Origin: Sagittula salina
GTDB lineage: Bacteria > Pseudomonadota > Alphaproteobacteria > Rhodobacterales > Rhodobacteraceae
Assembly: GCF_017813235.1 (NCBI RefSeq)
Contig: NZ_JAGISH010000004.1
Location: forward strand, 36,737 to 100,736
Direction of reading: 5' to 3'
Length of the DNA stretch: 64,000 nt
The translations under genes and the position numbers were made by a program. This document shows positions 26,581 to 34,667 of this stretch, piece by piece. Numbering within the stretch: the first letter of the stretch is position 1; the number at the start of each line of letters is the position of its first letter. Below the pieces are notes generated by a model. The model ran no database searches, was not told the origin of the DNA, and was given only the letters and a program-made list of their open reading frames with translations.

Positions 26581-27471
26581 TCAGCGCCCCATGGGCTCGC
26601 GCCCTGTCACCACGGGGATGCGCGGCTCGCCCGCGCCCTCCTGCACCCGCGCCGCCACCGCCACCATCAGTGCCTGTGCAAGACACATCGGCGCCGCCAG
26701 AGACCGCGAAAACGTGTAATCGTGCTCCGGCACGGCGAACAACACACGAGCCTTTGTCTTCAGCGGCGACAGGCTGCTGTCGGTGATGGCGATGACCGGC
26801 AGGCCCGCCTGCCCCGCCTCATCGACGATATTGACCACCTCCGTTGCGTAGAACCGGAAGGACACCGCGATCAGAACATCCCCCGCCCGCATGGTGCGCG
26901 CCATATGCGTGGCCAGCCCGCCGCCCGCGTCCAGCGTCACGCAGGGCCGCCCCAGCATGGTCAGGATGTAACGCAGCAGCACCGCCACCGGCTCTGACCG
27001 CAATTGCCCCGCGACATAGACCGTCCCCGCCGCCGCGATCATCTCGGCCGCGCGGTCAAGGTCCGCCGCATCGACCCGCTCCAGCAGATCCCGAAGCGAC
27101 GCGATGTCCCGCACCACCAGATCGTGCAGGAACCCCATGTCCGATCGGTCCTCGCGTCCCGCCAGTTCGCCCTCAAGCGCGCGCTTGCGCGCCTCGAAAC
27201 CCGGCGCCGCGGTCGACAGCCGCCGCCGGAACAGCGTCTGAAGGTCCCGAAAGCCGCTGTAGCCCAGCGCCTGCGCAAACCGCACAAAGCTTGACGCATG
27301 GATACCACACTGCTGGCCAATGGCGTTGACCGACTGCACGGCGACCGCGTTGGGGTTCTGGGTCAGATACTCCGCGATCCGCTGGTAGGTCGGGCTCATG
27401 GCGTCGAACCGGTCGTGGATAAGCCGGATCAGATCTTCGTAATCGCCGGGCGGCGTCGCCTGCGGGCCCAT
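26581..27471 (-). CDS. MurR/RpiR family transcriptional regulator
   Basis: Sugar-phosphate-responsive regulator, about 296 residues from ATG 27471, which has GGAGG 5 bases upstream (a GTG at 27495 is also in frame). N-terminal HTH_6: SPTYQRIAEYLTQNPNAVAV followed by IGQQCGIHASSFVRFAQALG. C-terminal SIS domain from about residue 120: TVYVAGQLRSEPVAVLLRY, VLIAVSFRFYATEVVNIV and VIAITDSSLSPL. It is divergent from the iolD paralogue at 27640, the usual layout for a regulator and its target. Three 14-bp-spaced repeats in the shared promoter region may be its operator. Confidence 0.88.
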   Translation of the reverse strand: MGPQATPPGDYEDLIRLIHDRFDAMSPTYQRIAEYLTQNPNAVAVQSVNAIGQQCGIHASSFVRFAQALGYSGFRDLQTLFRRRLSTAAPGFEARKRALEGELAGREDRSDMGFLHDLVVRDIASLRDLLERVDAADLDRAAEMIAAAGTVYVAGQLRSEPVAVLLRYILTMLGRPCVTLDAGGGLATHMARTMRAGDVLIAVSFRFYATEVVNIVDEAGQAGLPVIAITDSSLSPLKTKARVLFAVPEHDYTFSRSLAAPMCLAQALMVAVAARVQEGAGEPRIPVVTGREPMGR

Positions 27472-27571
27472 TTCGTCCTCCGGGTCTGGTGGCACAGGAT
27501 AGGGCAGCCGGGATCGCCCCGCAATGATCGTTGCGACGAGGCCACCGCATCAATATACATTTCACAAAAGG

Positions 27572-27609
27572 GGGAATCCCCAAACGAGAATCCCCGTGGG
27601 AGAATCCCG
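27572..27609. promoter_or_regulatory. Three direct repeats at 14-bp spacing in the rpiR/iolD2 promoter region
   Basis: GGGAATCCCC (27572), GAGAATCCCC (27586) and GAGAATCCCG (27600) recur exactly every 14 bases between the divergent RpiR gene and the iolD paralogue. The first is nearly a perfect palindrome. The block ends 30 bases before the iolD2 ATG. Direct-repeat operators in phase suit a regulator binding as an array; which protein binds is inference. Confidence 0.45.
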
Positions 27610-27639
27610 CGAGCGTTTCCAAAGACGGGAGGACGGCCC

Positions 27640-29514
27640 ATGTCCGACGCGATGATCCGCCTGACCATGGCGCAGGCCGTGGTGCGCTATCTCTGCGCCC
27701 AGTTCACCGAAATTGATGGCGACCGGGTGCCCCTGTTCGCCGGGGTCTTCGGCATCTTCGGGCATGGCAACGTCACCTGCCTCAGCGAGGCGCTGGAACA
27801 GGTGCAGGACCGCCTGCCCACATGGCGCGGCCAGAACGAACAGTCGATGGCGCTGGCGGCCACTGCCTTTGCCAAGGCGCGGCTGCGGCGGCAGATCATG
27901 ATCGCCACCTCATCCGTCGGGCCCGGGGCGACCAACATGATCACCGCCGCCGGGACGGCGCACGCCAACCGCCTGCCGCTCCTGCTGCTGGCGGGGGATA
28001 CCTTTGTCAATCGACTGCCGGACCCGGTGCTGCAACAGGTGGAGCATTTCGGCTCCCCCTCGACCACGGTCAACGACGGCTTCCGCGCGGTGTCGCGCTA
28101 CTGGGATCGCATCGTGCATCCGGCGCAGATCCTGTCGTCCCTGCCCAACGCGCTGCGGGTGATGCTCGACCCCGCCGACTGCGGCCCGGCCTTCATCGGC
28201 CTGCCGCAGGACATTCAGGAAATCGCCTACGACTATCCGGCGGCGTTTTTCGCCGAACGGACATGGCGCATCCCGCGCCCCCGCCCCTCCCGCGACGAGG
28301 TGGCCGAGGCCGCAACGCTTCTGAAGACGGCCAGACGCCCGCTGCTGATTTCCGGCGGCGGTGTGCGATATTCCGGCGCAGGCGCGGCACTGGCGGATTT
28401 CGCCACCCGGCGGGGAATACCGTTCACCGAAACCATCGCCGGCAAGGGCGCCGTGGTGCATGACCACCCGGCCTATACCGGCGCCATGGGGATCGAGGGC
28501 ACCGACGCGTCGAAGGCGCTGGCCGAGGAGGCGGATGTGGTTATTGCCGTGGGCACACGGTTGCAGGACTTCACCACCGGATCGTGGACCGCCTTCGCGC
28601 CCGGCGCCCGTTTCATCAACGTCAACGCCGCACGCTTCGACGCGGCAAAGCACTTTGCCCTGCCGGTGGTGGGCGACGCGCTGGAATGCCTGGCCGAGAT
28701 CGACGCAGCGCTTGGCGACTGGACCTGCGATCCGGCGCGGATGCGGCGGGCGCAGGCGCTTTATACCGACTGGAACGCAGCGCTGGATGCGGTGCAGGCC
28801 CCGACCAACGCCCCTCTGCCCTCCTACGCGCAGGTCATCCGTGTGGTGAACGACCATGCCACCGTCCACGATACCATGGTGACGGCGGCGGGCGGCCTGC
28901 CCGGTGAAACGGCCAAGAACTGGCGCGTGAAAGCCCCCGACACCTACGACCTGGAATTCGGCTTTTCCTGCATGGGATACGAGATCGCGGGCGGCTGGGG
29001 CCACGCCATGGCGAAGACCGCCGCCGACGGCACGCAGACGGGCGTGCCCATCGTCATGGTCGGCGACGGGTCCTACCTGATGATGAACTCCGACATCTAT
29101 TCGACGGTCCTGACGGGGCACAAGATGATCGTCGTGGTCTGCGACAATGGCGGCTTTGGCGTCATCAACCGGCTGCAGACCGGCATGGGGGTGCCCGGCT
29201 TCAACAACCTGCTCACGGATGCCCGCGTGAAGGACCGCGCCAACCCGCCGCACGTCGACTTTGCCGCCCACGCCCGCGCCATGGGCGCGGAGGCGCGGTC
29301 GTGCGCGGGCCTGTCCGAACTGGGAGAGGCCATGGTCTGGGCGCAGACCACCGACCGCACCACCGTTCTGGTGATCGAGACCGACGCCCACACCTGGACC
29401 GAGGGCGGCGCCGACTGGTACGTTGGCGTCCCCGAGATCAACGACCGCGACAGCATCCGCAAGGCCCGCGCGGGGCAGGAAAACCTGCGCGCGAAACAAC
29501 GCCGTGGCGTCTGA
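27640..29514 (+). CDS. IolD-like thiamine-diphosphate ring hydrolase, second paralogue
   Basis: TPP-dependent enzyme of the IolD family, 624 residues. GGGAGGA precedes ATG 27640; the frame is open upstream to 27298 but only as antisense to the regulator. IFGHGNVTCLSEAL, WRGQNEQSMALAATAFAKA, SSVGPGATNMITAAG and VGDGSYLMMNSDIYS parallel the operon copy at 11395, while the middle and C-terminal parts differ (for example a longer MAKTAADGTQTGVP loop). It is followed 10 bases later by an SDR and then a cupin, not by iolE/iolB. It may act on a different cyclic polyol dione. Regulated most likely by the divergent RpiR protein. Confidence 0.85.
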   Translation: MSDAMIRLTMAQAVVRYLCAQFTEIDGDRVPLFAGVFGIFGHGNVTCLSEALEQVQDRLPTWRGQNEQSMALAATAFAKARLRRQIMIATSSVGPGATNMITAAGTAHANRLPLLLLAGDTFVNRLPDPVLQQVEHFGSPSTTVNDGFRAVSRYWDRIVHPAQILSSLPNALRVMLDPADCGPAFIGLPQDIQEIAYDYPAAFFAERTWRIPRPRPSRDEVAEAATLLKTARRPLLISGGGVRYSGAGAALADFATRRGIPFTETIAGKGAVVHDHPAYTGAMGIEGTDASKALAEEADVVIAVGTRLQDFTTGSWTAFAPGARFINVNAARFDAAKHFALPVVGDALECLAEIDAALGDWTCDPARMRRAQALYTDWNAALDAVQAPTNAPLPSYAQVIRVVNDHATVHDTMVTAAGGLPGETAKNWRVKAPDTYDLEFGFSCMGYEIAGGWGHAMAKTAADGTQTGVPIVMVGDGSYLMMNSDIYSTVLTGHKMIVVVCDNGGFGVINRLQTGMGVPGFNNLLTDARVKDRANPPHVDFAAHARAMGAEARSCAGLSELGEAMVWAQTTDRTTVLVIETDAHTWTEGGADWYVGVPEINDRDSIRKARAGQENLRAKQRRGV

Positions 29515-29524
29515 GGAGACCGGC

Positions 29525-30340
29525 ATGAACCGTATCGACGGCAAGACCGCCCTGATCACTGGCGGCACGCAGGGGCTGGGGGCCGCCATCGCATGGGCCT
29601 TTGCCAAAGCCGGCGCCAGCGCCATCGCCATTGTCGGCCGCGACGCGGCAAAGGGCCAGAAGGTCGCGCAGGCGATCCACGCCGCGCATGGCACCGACAT
29701 GCGCGTGATCGCCGCCGACCTGGCCCGGATCGAGGAGGTTCAGGCCATCGTGCCGCAAGTCGAAGACGCCTTCGGCCGCCTCGACATCCTCGTGAACGCG
29801 GCCGGGATGACCGACCGGGGCAACCTGCTGAACACCACGCCCGACCTCTTTGACCGCATGTTCGCGGTCAACACCCGCGCGCCGTTCTTTCTCATGCAGG
29901 ACGCGGTCAAGCTGATGGAACGCGCGGACAGCCGGGGCACCATCGTCAACATCGGTTCCACCTCAGAACACGCGGGACAGCCCTTCATCGCGCCCTACTG
30001 CGCGTCCAAGGCGGCGCTGGCCACCCTCACCCGCAATTCCGGCTTTGCCCTCATGCGCAACGGTATCCGGGTGAACCAGCTCGATATCGGGTGGATGAAC
30101 TCCGATCACGAACGCGCCCTGCAGGAGGCCGAGTCGGGCGATCCGGCCCTCCTCGACCGGCAGGCCGCCACCCTGCCCTTCGGCCGCCTGCTGGAGCCCG
30201 CCGAGGTCGCAAAGGCCGTGCTCTGGATGGCGTCCGAAGACAGCGGCATGATGACCGGCGCGGTGATCCACTTCGACCAGTCGGTCTGGGGTGGCTACGA
30301 CGGGCAGGCCCCGGCCCCCGCCGCGCCGCTTCGACCCTGA
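29525..30340 (+). CDS. SDR family oxidoreductase
   Basis: NAD(P)-dependent short-chain dehydrogenase, 271 residues. ATG 29525 follows GAGGAG. Cofactor motif TGGTQGLGAAIAWAF, NNAG equivalent NAAGM, catalytic Ser in IVNIGSTSEHAG and the YCASK motif (YxxxK) are present. GIRVNQLDIGWMNSDHE replaces the usual VxPGxxxT region. It is co-oriented with and 10 bases downstream of the iolD paralogue, so it may oxidise a cyclitol or sugar feeding that enzyme. Substrate not determined. Confidence 0.86.
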   Translation: MNRIDGKTALITGGTQGLGAAIAWAFAKAGASAIAIVGRDAAKGQKVAQAIHAAHGTDMRVIAADLARIEEVQAIVPQVEDAFGRLDILVNAAGMTDRGNLLNTTPDLFDRMFAVNTRAPFFLMQDAVKLMERADSRGTIVNIGSTSEHAGQPFIAPYCASKAALATLTRNSGFALMRNGIRVNQLDIGWMNSDHERALQEAESGDPALLDRQAATLPFGRLLEPAEVAKAVLWMASEDSGMMTGAVIHFDQSVWGGYDGQAPAPAAPLRP

Positions 30341-30370
30341 CACCCTGCACCACCCGCAAAGGACACCGCC

Positions 30371-30766
30371 ATGAAGATCACCCGCGCAGGCAGCACCTCC
30401 TCCGCCCCCGGCCCCGCTGACTGGTTCACCGGGCGTGTCCGCCTTGATCCGATGTTCCGGGCCGAGGACCCCGGCCGCGTTGCCGGGGCGCATGTGACCT
30501 TCGAACCCGGCGCGCGCACCAACTGGCACACCCACCCTGCGGGGCAGACGCTGATCGTCACTTTCGGGCGGGGCCGCGTGCAACGCGACGGCGGCCCGGT
30601 CGAGGAGATCCGGCAAGGCGACGTTGTCTGGTTCCCAGCGGGCGAACGCCACTGGCACGGCGCCGCCCCCGATACCGCCATGAGCCATATCGCCATTCAG
30701 GAGGCCATCAACGGCGAGACCGTCACATGGGCCGAAGCCGTGTCGGAGGCGGATTACAACGGCTGA
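30371..30766 (+). CDS. Cupin domain protein
   Basis: Small single-cupin protein, 131 residues. Metal ligands are visible in [20 protein letters not shown] (two His and possibly Gln) and in [14 protein letters not shown] (His). This resembles the (R)-mandelonitrile lyase/YhhW-like small cupins. It closes the three-gene iolD2 cluster, 30 bases after the SDR. A role as isomerase or hydrolase of the pathway intermediate is plausible, by analogy with the cupin IolB in the first cluster, but this is inference. Confidence 0.82.
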   Translation: MKITRAGSTSSAPGPADWFTGRVRLDPMFRAEDPGRVAGAHVTFEPGARTNWHTHPAGQTLIVTFGRGRVQRDGGPVEEIRQGDVVWFPAGERHWHGAAPDTAMSHIAIQEAINGETVTWAEAVSEADYNG

Positions 30767-30770
30767 TCCC

Positions 30771-30819
30771 GGGGCCAATCGGGGGGGGCCAATCAGGGGG
30801 CCAATCCGGGGGGCCAATC
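30771..30819. repeat. Four copies of GGGGCCAATC
   Basis: Copies at 30771, 30785, 30797 and 30810 (spacing 14, 12, 13), in the short gap between the convergent cupin and nitroreductase genes. A fifth degenerate copy (GGGGCCTCGATC) follows and enters the end of the nitroreductase gene. Probably slippage. Confidence 0.8.
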
Positions 30820-30838
30820 CGGGGCCTCGATCCGGTCG

Positions 30839-31510
30839 TCAGCGCCAGCGCACCACCTCGTCGAGACTTGCGCGCTCCGTGCGGAATTTGTTCGCCGGGT
30901 GGTCACGGTCGCAATGCCCGATCGCCACGCCGCACAGCACGTCGCGGTCCTCCGCCACCTCGAACCAGTCCCGCATGAAGGGCGAAACCCCCGCGACGGA
31001 GGCCATCGCCACAGCCCCGAGCCCCCGTGCCTCCAACCCCAGCAGGAAGGCCGTGACAAAGGCGCCGCAATCCAGCACCCCATAGGCGCCCAGCGCCTTC
31101 GGCGTGGTGATGAGGGAAAAGGCCTGCGCGCCGAACAGGCGGAAATTCTCGCGCATCTGCCGGGCCGATCCTTCGCGGTCGCCCTTCTGCACGCCCACCG
31201 CCTCGTACAACTGCCAGCCACAGGTCCGCCGTCGCGCCTGCTGCGGTCCCTCCCAGGCCTTGGGAAAGGGAATGTCGGAGGCATGGCCGGAATTCTGCGT
31301 ATGGTCAAAGAACGCCTGCGCCAGCGCCCGCGTCGCCCCCTGCCCGCAGGCGTGCACCTCCCAGGGCTGGGAATTGCACCAGCTGGGCACATGCTGCGCG
31401 TCGCTCAGCGCCGCGTCGATCAATGCCCGGTCGACCGGCGCGCCGGTAAAACTCCGGCAGGAAAACCGTGCCTTCAGGAGCGCCCCGAAACTCTTTGCCG
31501 CCTCGCTCAC
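30839..31510 (-). CDS. Nitroreductase family protein
   Basis: FMN-dependent oxidoreductase of the nitroreductase fold, 223 residues. FSCRSFTGAPVDRALI (FMN phosphate-binding arginines), SDAQHVPSWCNSQPWEVHAC and GLEARGLGAVAMASVAGV (dimer/FMN region) are typical. The C-terminal CGVAIGHCDRDHPANKFRTERASL is the usual closing block. It overlaps the following CoA-transferase gene end by 4 bases (stop at 31507), so both are one transcript. Natural substrate unknown; quinones, nitroaromatics or enals are family substrates. Confidence 0.87.
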   Translation of the reverse strand: MSEAAKSFGALLKARFSCRSFTGAPVDRALIDAALSDAQHVPSWCNSQPWEVHACGQGATRALAQAFFDHTQNSGHASDIPFPKAWEGPQQARRRTCGWQLYEAVGVQKGDREGSARQMRENFRLFGAQAFSLITTPKALGAYGVLDCGAFVTAFLLGLEARGLGAVAMASVAGVSPFMRDWFEVAEDRDVLCGVAIGHCDRDHPANKFRTERASLDEVVRWR

Positions 31511-32583
31511 AGCAGACCCTCCTCTTGCAGTTCCGCGCGGATCGCCGCGCCATGTTCTCCACGCCCGGGGATACGCCCCGGCGGCGCAATGGTCCCGTCA
31601 AAGCGCGGAGCGGCGGCGGGCACCCCGCCCTGCCAGATGCCGCGCGCGGTCACATGGGGGTCGATCTGCGCCTCCGCCGGGCTCAGCACCGGCGCCACGC
31701 AGGCATCCGACCCATCGAAAAGCGCCTCCCAATGCGCCCGCGGCTGCGCGGCGAAAAGCGCGGCCAGCGCCTCCGTCTGCGCGGGCCATTGCGCGGGAAC
31801 GTATTGCGCGGCGAAACGCGGGTCCTCCGTCAGCCCCATGCGGGCAAGGAATTCGGCATAGAACTGGGGCTCGAGGCATTGCACCGCCACATGGCCGCCA
31901 TCGGCGCAGGCGTAACAGCGCGACCAATGCGGCCCGTCCAGCAGCGAGCGTCCGCGCGCACCCGTGTCGAACTGCGTGCCCATGGACAGAAGCAGGCTCA
32001 TCATGTGGCTCGCCCCGTCGAGGATCGCCGCGTCGACCACGCAGCCCTTGCCGGTGGCGCGCGCATTGATGAGACCGGACAGGATGCCCACCACGAGGTA
32101 GAGCGCGCCCCCGCCGATATCGCCCAGCAGTGTCGGCGGCACGCCCGGCTCCGCGTCGGGCAGCCCCGCGTAGAACAGCGCGCCGCTGAGGCCCGCGTAA
32201 TTCAGGTCGTGCCCTGCCTGGCTGGCGCGCGGGCCGTCCTGCCCCCAACCGGTCATGCGGCCATAAACCAGCGCCGGATTGAGCGCGCGCGCCTCCTCCG
32301 GCCCCAGCCCGAGGCGTTCCATCACGCCGGGACGGAAGCCCTCGATCAGCGCGTCGGAACGCGCGACCAGGGCGCGCGCCACGGCAAGGTCATCGGGGGT
32401 CTTCAGGTCCAGCGTGATCGCCCGCTTGCCCCGGTCGAGCAGAGCCGGCCCCTGCTTGGCCGGGTTGCCCGCGCCCGCGCGCTGGATCGCGGTGACCTCC
32501 GCGCCCAGTTGCGCCAGATGCATCGCGGCAAAGGGCGCAGGCCCCAGCGCTTCGAATTCGACGATCCTGACCCCGTTCAACAT
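31507..32583 (-). CDS. CaiB/BaiF CoA-transferase, alpha-methylacyl-CoA racemase-like
   Basis: Class III CoA-transferase/racemase of 358 residues. ATG 32583 begins the conserved LNGVRIVEFEALGPAPFAAM. Family blocks: ALLDRGKRAITLDLKTPDD, DALIEGFRPGVMERLGLGP, MTGWGQDGPRASQAGHDLNY with the catalytic Asp, and GALYLVVGILSGLINAR. DLNYAGLSGAL favours the racemase branch (AMACR) over formyl- or succinyl-CoA transferases. Upstream of the nitroreductase in the same transcript. It is the last core gene before the accessory island. Confidence 0.85.
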   Translation of the reverse strand: MLNGVRIVEFEALGPAPFAAMHLAQLGAEVTAIQRAGAGNPAKQGPALLDRGKRAITLDLKTPDDLAVARALVARSDALIEGFRPGVMERLGLGPEEARALNPALVYGRMTGWGQDGPRASQAGHDLNYAGLSGALFYAGLPDAEPGVPPTLLGDIGGGALYLVVGILSGLINARATGKGCVVDAAILDGASHMMSLLLSMGTQFDTGARGRSLLDGPHWSRCYACADGGHVAVQCLEPQFYAEFLARMGLTEDPRFAAQYVPAQWPAQTEALAALFAAQPRAHWEALFDGSDACVAPVLSPAEAQIDPHVTARGIWQGGVPAAAPRFDGTIAPPGRIPGRGEHGAAIRAELQEEGLL

Positions 32584-32734
32584 GGCCGCACCTGAGCGCA
32601 TCCTGTGCGGCGGGGCAAGCCCTGCGGCGCCGGTTTTCGGCAGGCGTATCCCAAAGGGGTTTCGGCCCGGCTACGCCGGCCCGACCGGCGCGCCCGTTCC
32701 GGGCGCGACATCTTGTTTTCCGGGGAGCTCCGCC

Positions 32735-32759
32735 CCCAGCCGTTCTGATTTATGTGGTT
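32735..32759 (+). repeat. Left copy of the inverted pair bounding the island
   Basis: Begins CCCAGCCGTTCTG and matches the reverse complement of 38651-38675 at 22 of 25 positions. It lies at the switch from GC-rich core sequence to the AT-richer island. See the matching entry at 38651. Confidence 0.65.
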
Positions 32760-32788
32760 TGCTGACATCTAATGTTGACACTGGAAGA

Positions 32789-32814
32789 CCATAAGGCATT
32801 GATATGCCTTATGG
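32789..32814. repeat. Perfect 11-bp inverted repeat with 4-bp loop
   Basis: CCATAAGGCAT-TGAT-ATGCCTTATGG. It is followed by an A7 run and TGCCC. Located 88 bases before the chimeric transposase frame. It could be an operator, an RNA hairpin or an old element end; no T tract follows on either strand. Confidence 0.7.
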
Positions 32815-32901
32815 CGACAAAAAAATGCCCTTAAAAACGCGGAGCTGCTCTCGAAGAATTCTTCGAGAGGAGTAATAACCCAGACGCTCGCCCCACGGAC
32901 T

Positions 32902-34176
32902 GTGGGTGGTTTCTCAGTGAACGCATGTAGAAACGCTCTCTGTTCCTCCTTCTCATTGCCGCCGATTCTGCATTCGGTGAACGCGGATCAAGCACGAGGG
33001 CAAATCAAAGGTTCAAGCGAAAATCGATCCTACTACTGCAATGAGTGCGGGAAGGGTTCTCGGCTCAAATCCAATACTGCATTGGTAGAAGAATACGCAC
33101 GCCTCAGGACGCCGAATAAAGGAACAAATAGAGAACGTTGCCCGAATGAGGCTTGTCTTTCACATGGCGTCCCTCAAAGTCTTATGCCTTCAGCCTATCG
33201 AGTGCACGGGAAAACTCCGAAAGGCGAGGGTATCATATGGTCGACCGGCAGGCACTGTCCGCATTGCGGCTCTGTGGCCTCGTCGGCGCTGCGCGGAAGG
33301 ACCTGCCGACCCGCGCTCTACCAGTGCCGAGACTGCCGCCTCCAGTTCACGGTCACCACGCTTACCCCGATGCACGGCACCAAGTTCGACTTGCGTATCT
33401 GGATCTGCACGATGTTCTTGGTGCTCACATCGAGCAAGGGCGTCTCCTCGGTCGTGATGGCAAGGCTGCTCGGCGTTAACCAGAAGACCGCGTGGAAGAT
33501 GGGGCACGCGATCCGGGAAATGATGGACGACCGGAATGCCGAGCTGCTGCCGCTGGAGGACATCGTCGAGGTGGATGAGGCCTATGTCGGCGGAGCCCCG
33601 AAATCCCTCTCGGGAGCCTACAATCCAAGGGGTAAGGGCACCGGAAAGCCGATGGTTTTTGTAGCGGCCTCACGAGACGGTCAGGCGCGCGCACGGGTCG
33701 TTTCCGATGACAAAAGGGCGACGCTTGAGCCGGTTCTCCTGGAGTGGATCGCCCCCGCGACGACGCGCCTGATGACAGACGGAAGCACGAGCTATCCCGG
33801 CCTGGGAAAGACCATGGCTGACCACCAGCGCGTGATCCACAGCAAGAAGGAATATGCCAACCCGGAGACTGGCGCCCACGTAAACACGGCCGAGGCAGTC
33901 ATCTCCCAGGTCCAGCGCGCCTTGGTCGGGGTCTACCACAACCTCGGCCGACAGCACCTCCAGCGATACCTCGACGAGATCGTTTGGCGGTGGAACCATC
34001 GCGACCCCGTCCGGGAAGTGGTCAAGCAATGGACCACGAAAGCCGGTGTAGAGCGGGAGAAATCGACGACGATCTGGAAGCCGATCCCAGTGGTCGACCA
34101 GATGCGTGTCTTACTTCAGGGGGCTGTCGGCAAGCAGCTACGACGTTCAAAGGAATACGGCCTATGCTGGCCTTGA
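32902..34176 (+). CDS. IS1595-family transposase with a foreign zinc-ribbon N-terminus (chimera)
   Basis: Frame of 424 codons from GTG 32902 (GTG 32977 also possible). From about residue 113 it is an IS1595-type transposase: WSTGRHCPHCGS, CRDCRLQFTVTTLTPMHGTKF, then the DDE-like ISXO2 domain with VDEAYVGGAPKS, LMTDGSTSYPGLG and HVNTAEAVISQVQRALVG. Residues 40-110 are a different zinc-binding module (YYCNECGKGSRLKS, ERCPNEACLSHG, YRVHGKTPKG) that I associate with another transposase family. The join lies near 33225-33240, in frame. No terminal repeats are visible, so this looks like a recombined remnant that keeps an open frame. Confidence 0.7.
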   Translation: MGGFSVNACRNALCSSFSLPPILHSVNADQARGQIKGSSENRSYYCNECGKGSRLKSNTALVEEYARLRTPNKGTNRERCPNEACLSHGVPQSLMPSAYRVHGKTPKGEGIIWSTGRHCPHCGSVASSALRGRTCRPALYQCRDCRLQFTVTTLTPMHGTKFDLRIWICTMFLVLTSSKGVSSVVMARLLGVNQKTAWKMGHAIREMMDDRNAELLPLEDIVEVDEAYVGGAPKSLSGAYNPRGKGTGKPMVFVAASRDGQARARVVSDDKRATLEPVLLEWIAPATTRLMTDGSTSYPGLGKTMADHQRVIHSKKEYANPETGAHVNTAEAVISQVQRALVGVYHNLGRQHLQRYLDEIVWRWNHRDPVREVVKQWTTKAGVEREKSTTIWKPIPVVDQMRVLLQGAVGKQLRRSKEYGLCWP

Positions 34177-34644
34177 GAGATCAGCCTGCCCCGTGCTGCG
34201 CTGCAATGTTTCAACCATTTTTCGATAGGTCCCCACTGCGTCGGATGTATGTCCCTTCTCGGCCTGTTCGACTGCGCGTCTGATGTCCGTCCAAACCTGA
34301 TCGGCTACCAGAGGGTTATCCAGGAGAGGCACCAAGCGCGGGGCGATATCGTAGTAGTCTTCCACCAAGCCGACGCCCTCGGGCGTTTTCATGAGGACCT
34401 CGTCCCGAAGGTGGCGGAGAACCTGGAGTTCGTAACAGTCGTCCGGCAAGCCGCGAAACTCGCACGCAGCTGTAGTCAAGAAGCATCCCTTCTTCCCACT
34501 GGATTTCCCGCCTTTGTCGCGAGATTTTCCTGAGTCACTGCGCTTGGACCGCCACTGACCGTCCTTATTGCGAGACCGGTTTTGGCCTCGAGTTGGCCCA
34601 CTCTTCACGACTGGTCCCTTTGTATCCTTCGGCGACTTGCTCAT
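34162..34644 (-). CDS. Unknown protein with a CFI-box-like CFLTTA motif
   Basis: 160 residues from ATG 34644, which has GGAGGA 5 bases upstream. The first 52 residues are low-complexity, rich in Lys, Ser, Gly and Arg. A Lys-Lys-Gly then leads into CFLTTAACEFRGLPDDCYEL, followed by QVLRHLRDEVLMKTP and LVEDYYDIAPRLVPLL. That order resembles CFI-box-CTERM domains (CFIATA...LRxFRD...YYxxxP), here with Leu-Thr replacing Ile-Ala and with a further 45-residue helical tail. The function of CFI-box domains is not established. It converges on the transposase and overlaps its last 15 bases. Confidence 0.65.
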   Translation of the reverse strand: MSKSPKDTKGPVVKSGPTRGQNRSRNKDGQWRSKRSDSGKSRDKGGKSSGKKGCFLTTAACEFRGLPDDCYELQVLRHLRDEVLMKTPEGVGLVEDYYDIAPRLVPLLDNPLVADQVWTDIRRAVEQAEKGHTSDAVGTYRKMVETLQRSTGQADLSRPA

Positions 34645-34667
34645 CGAAGTCCTCCCATTGCCCAAAG

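Larger units (their letters stand above)
32584..32901. other. Gap at the left edge of the accessory island
   Basis: GC-rich up to about 32740, then sharply AT-richer. It holds the left copy of a 25-bp sequence found inverted at 38651-38675 and a perfect 11-bp inverted repeat at 32789-32814. No gene is supported. Confidence 0.6.
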
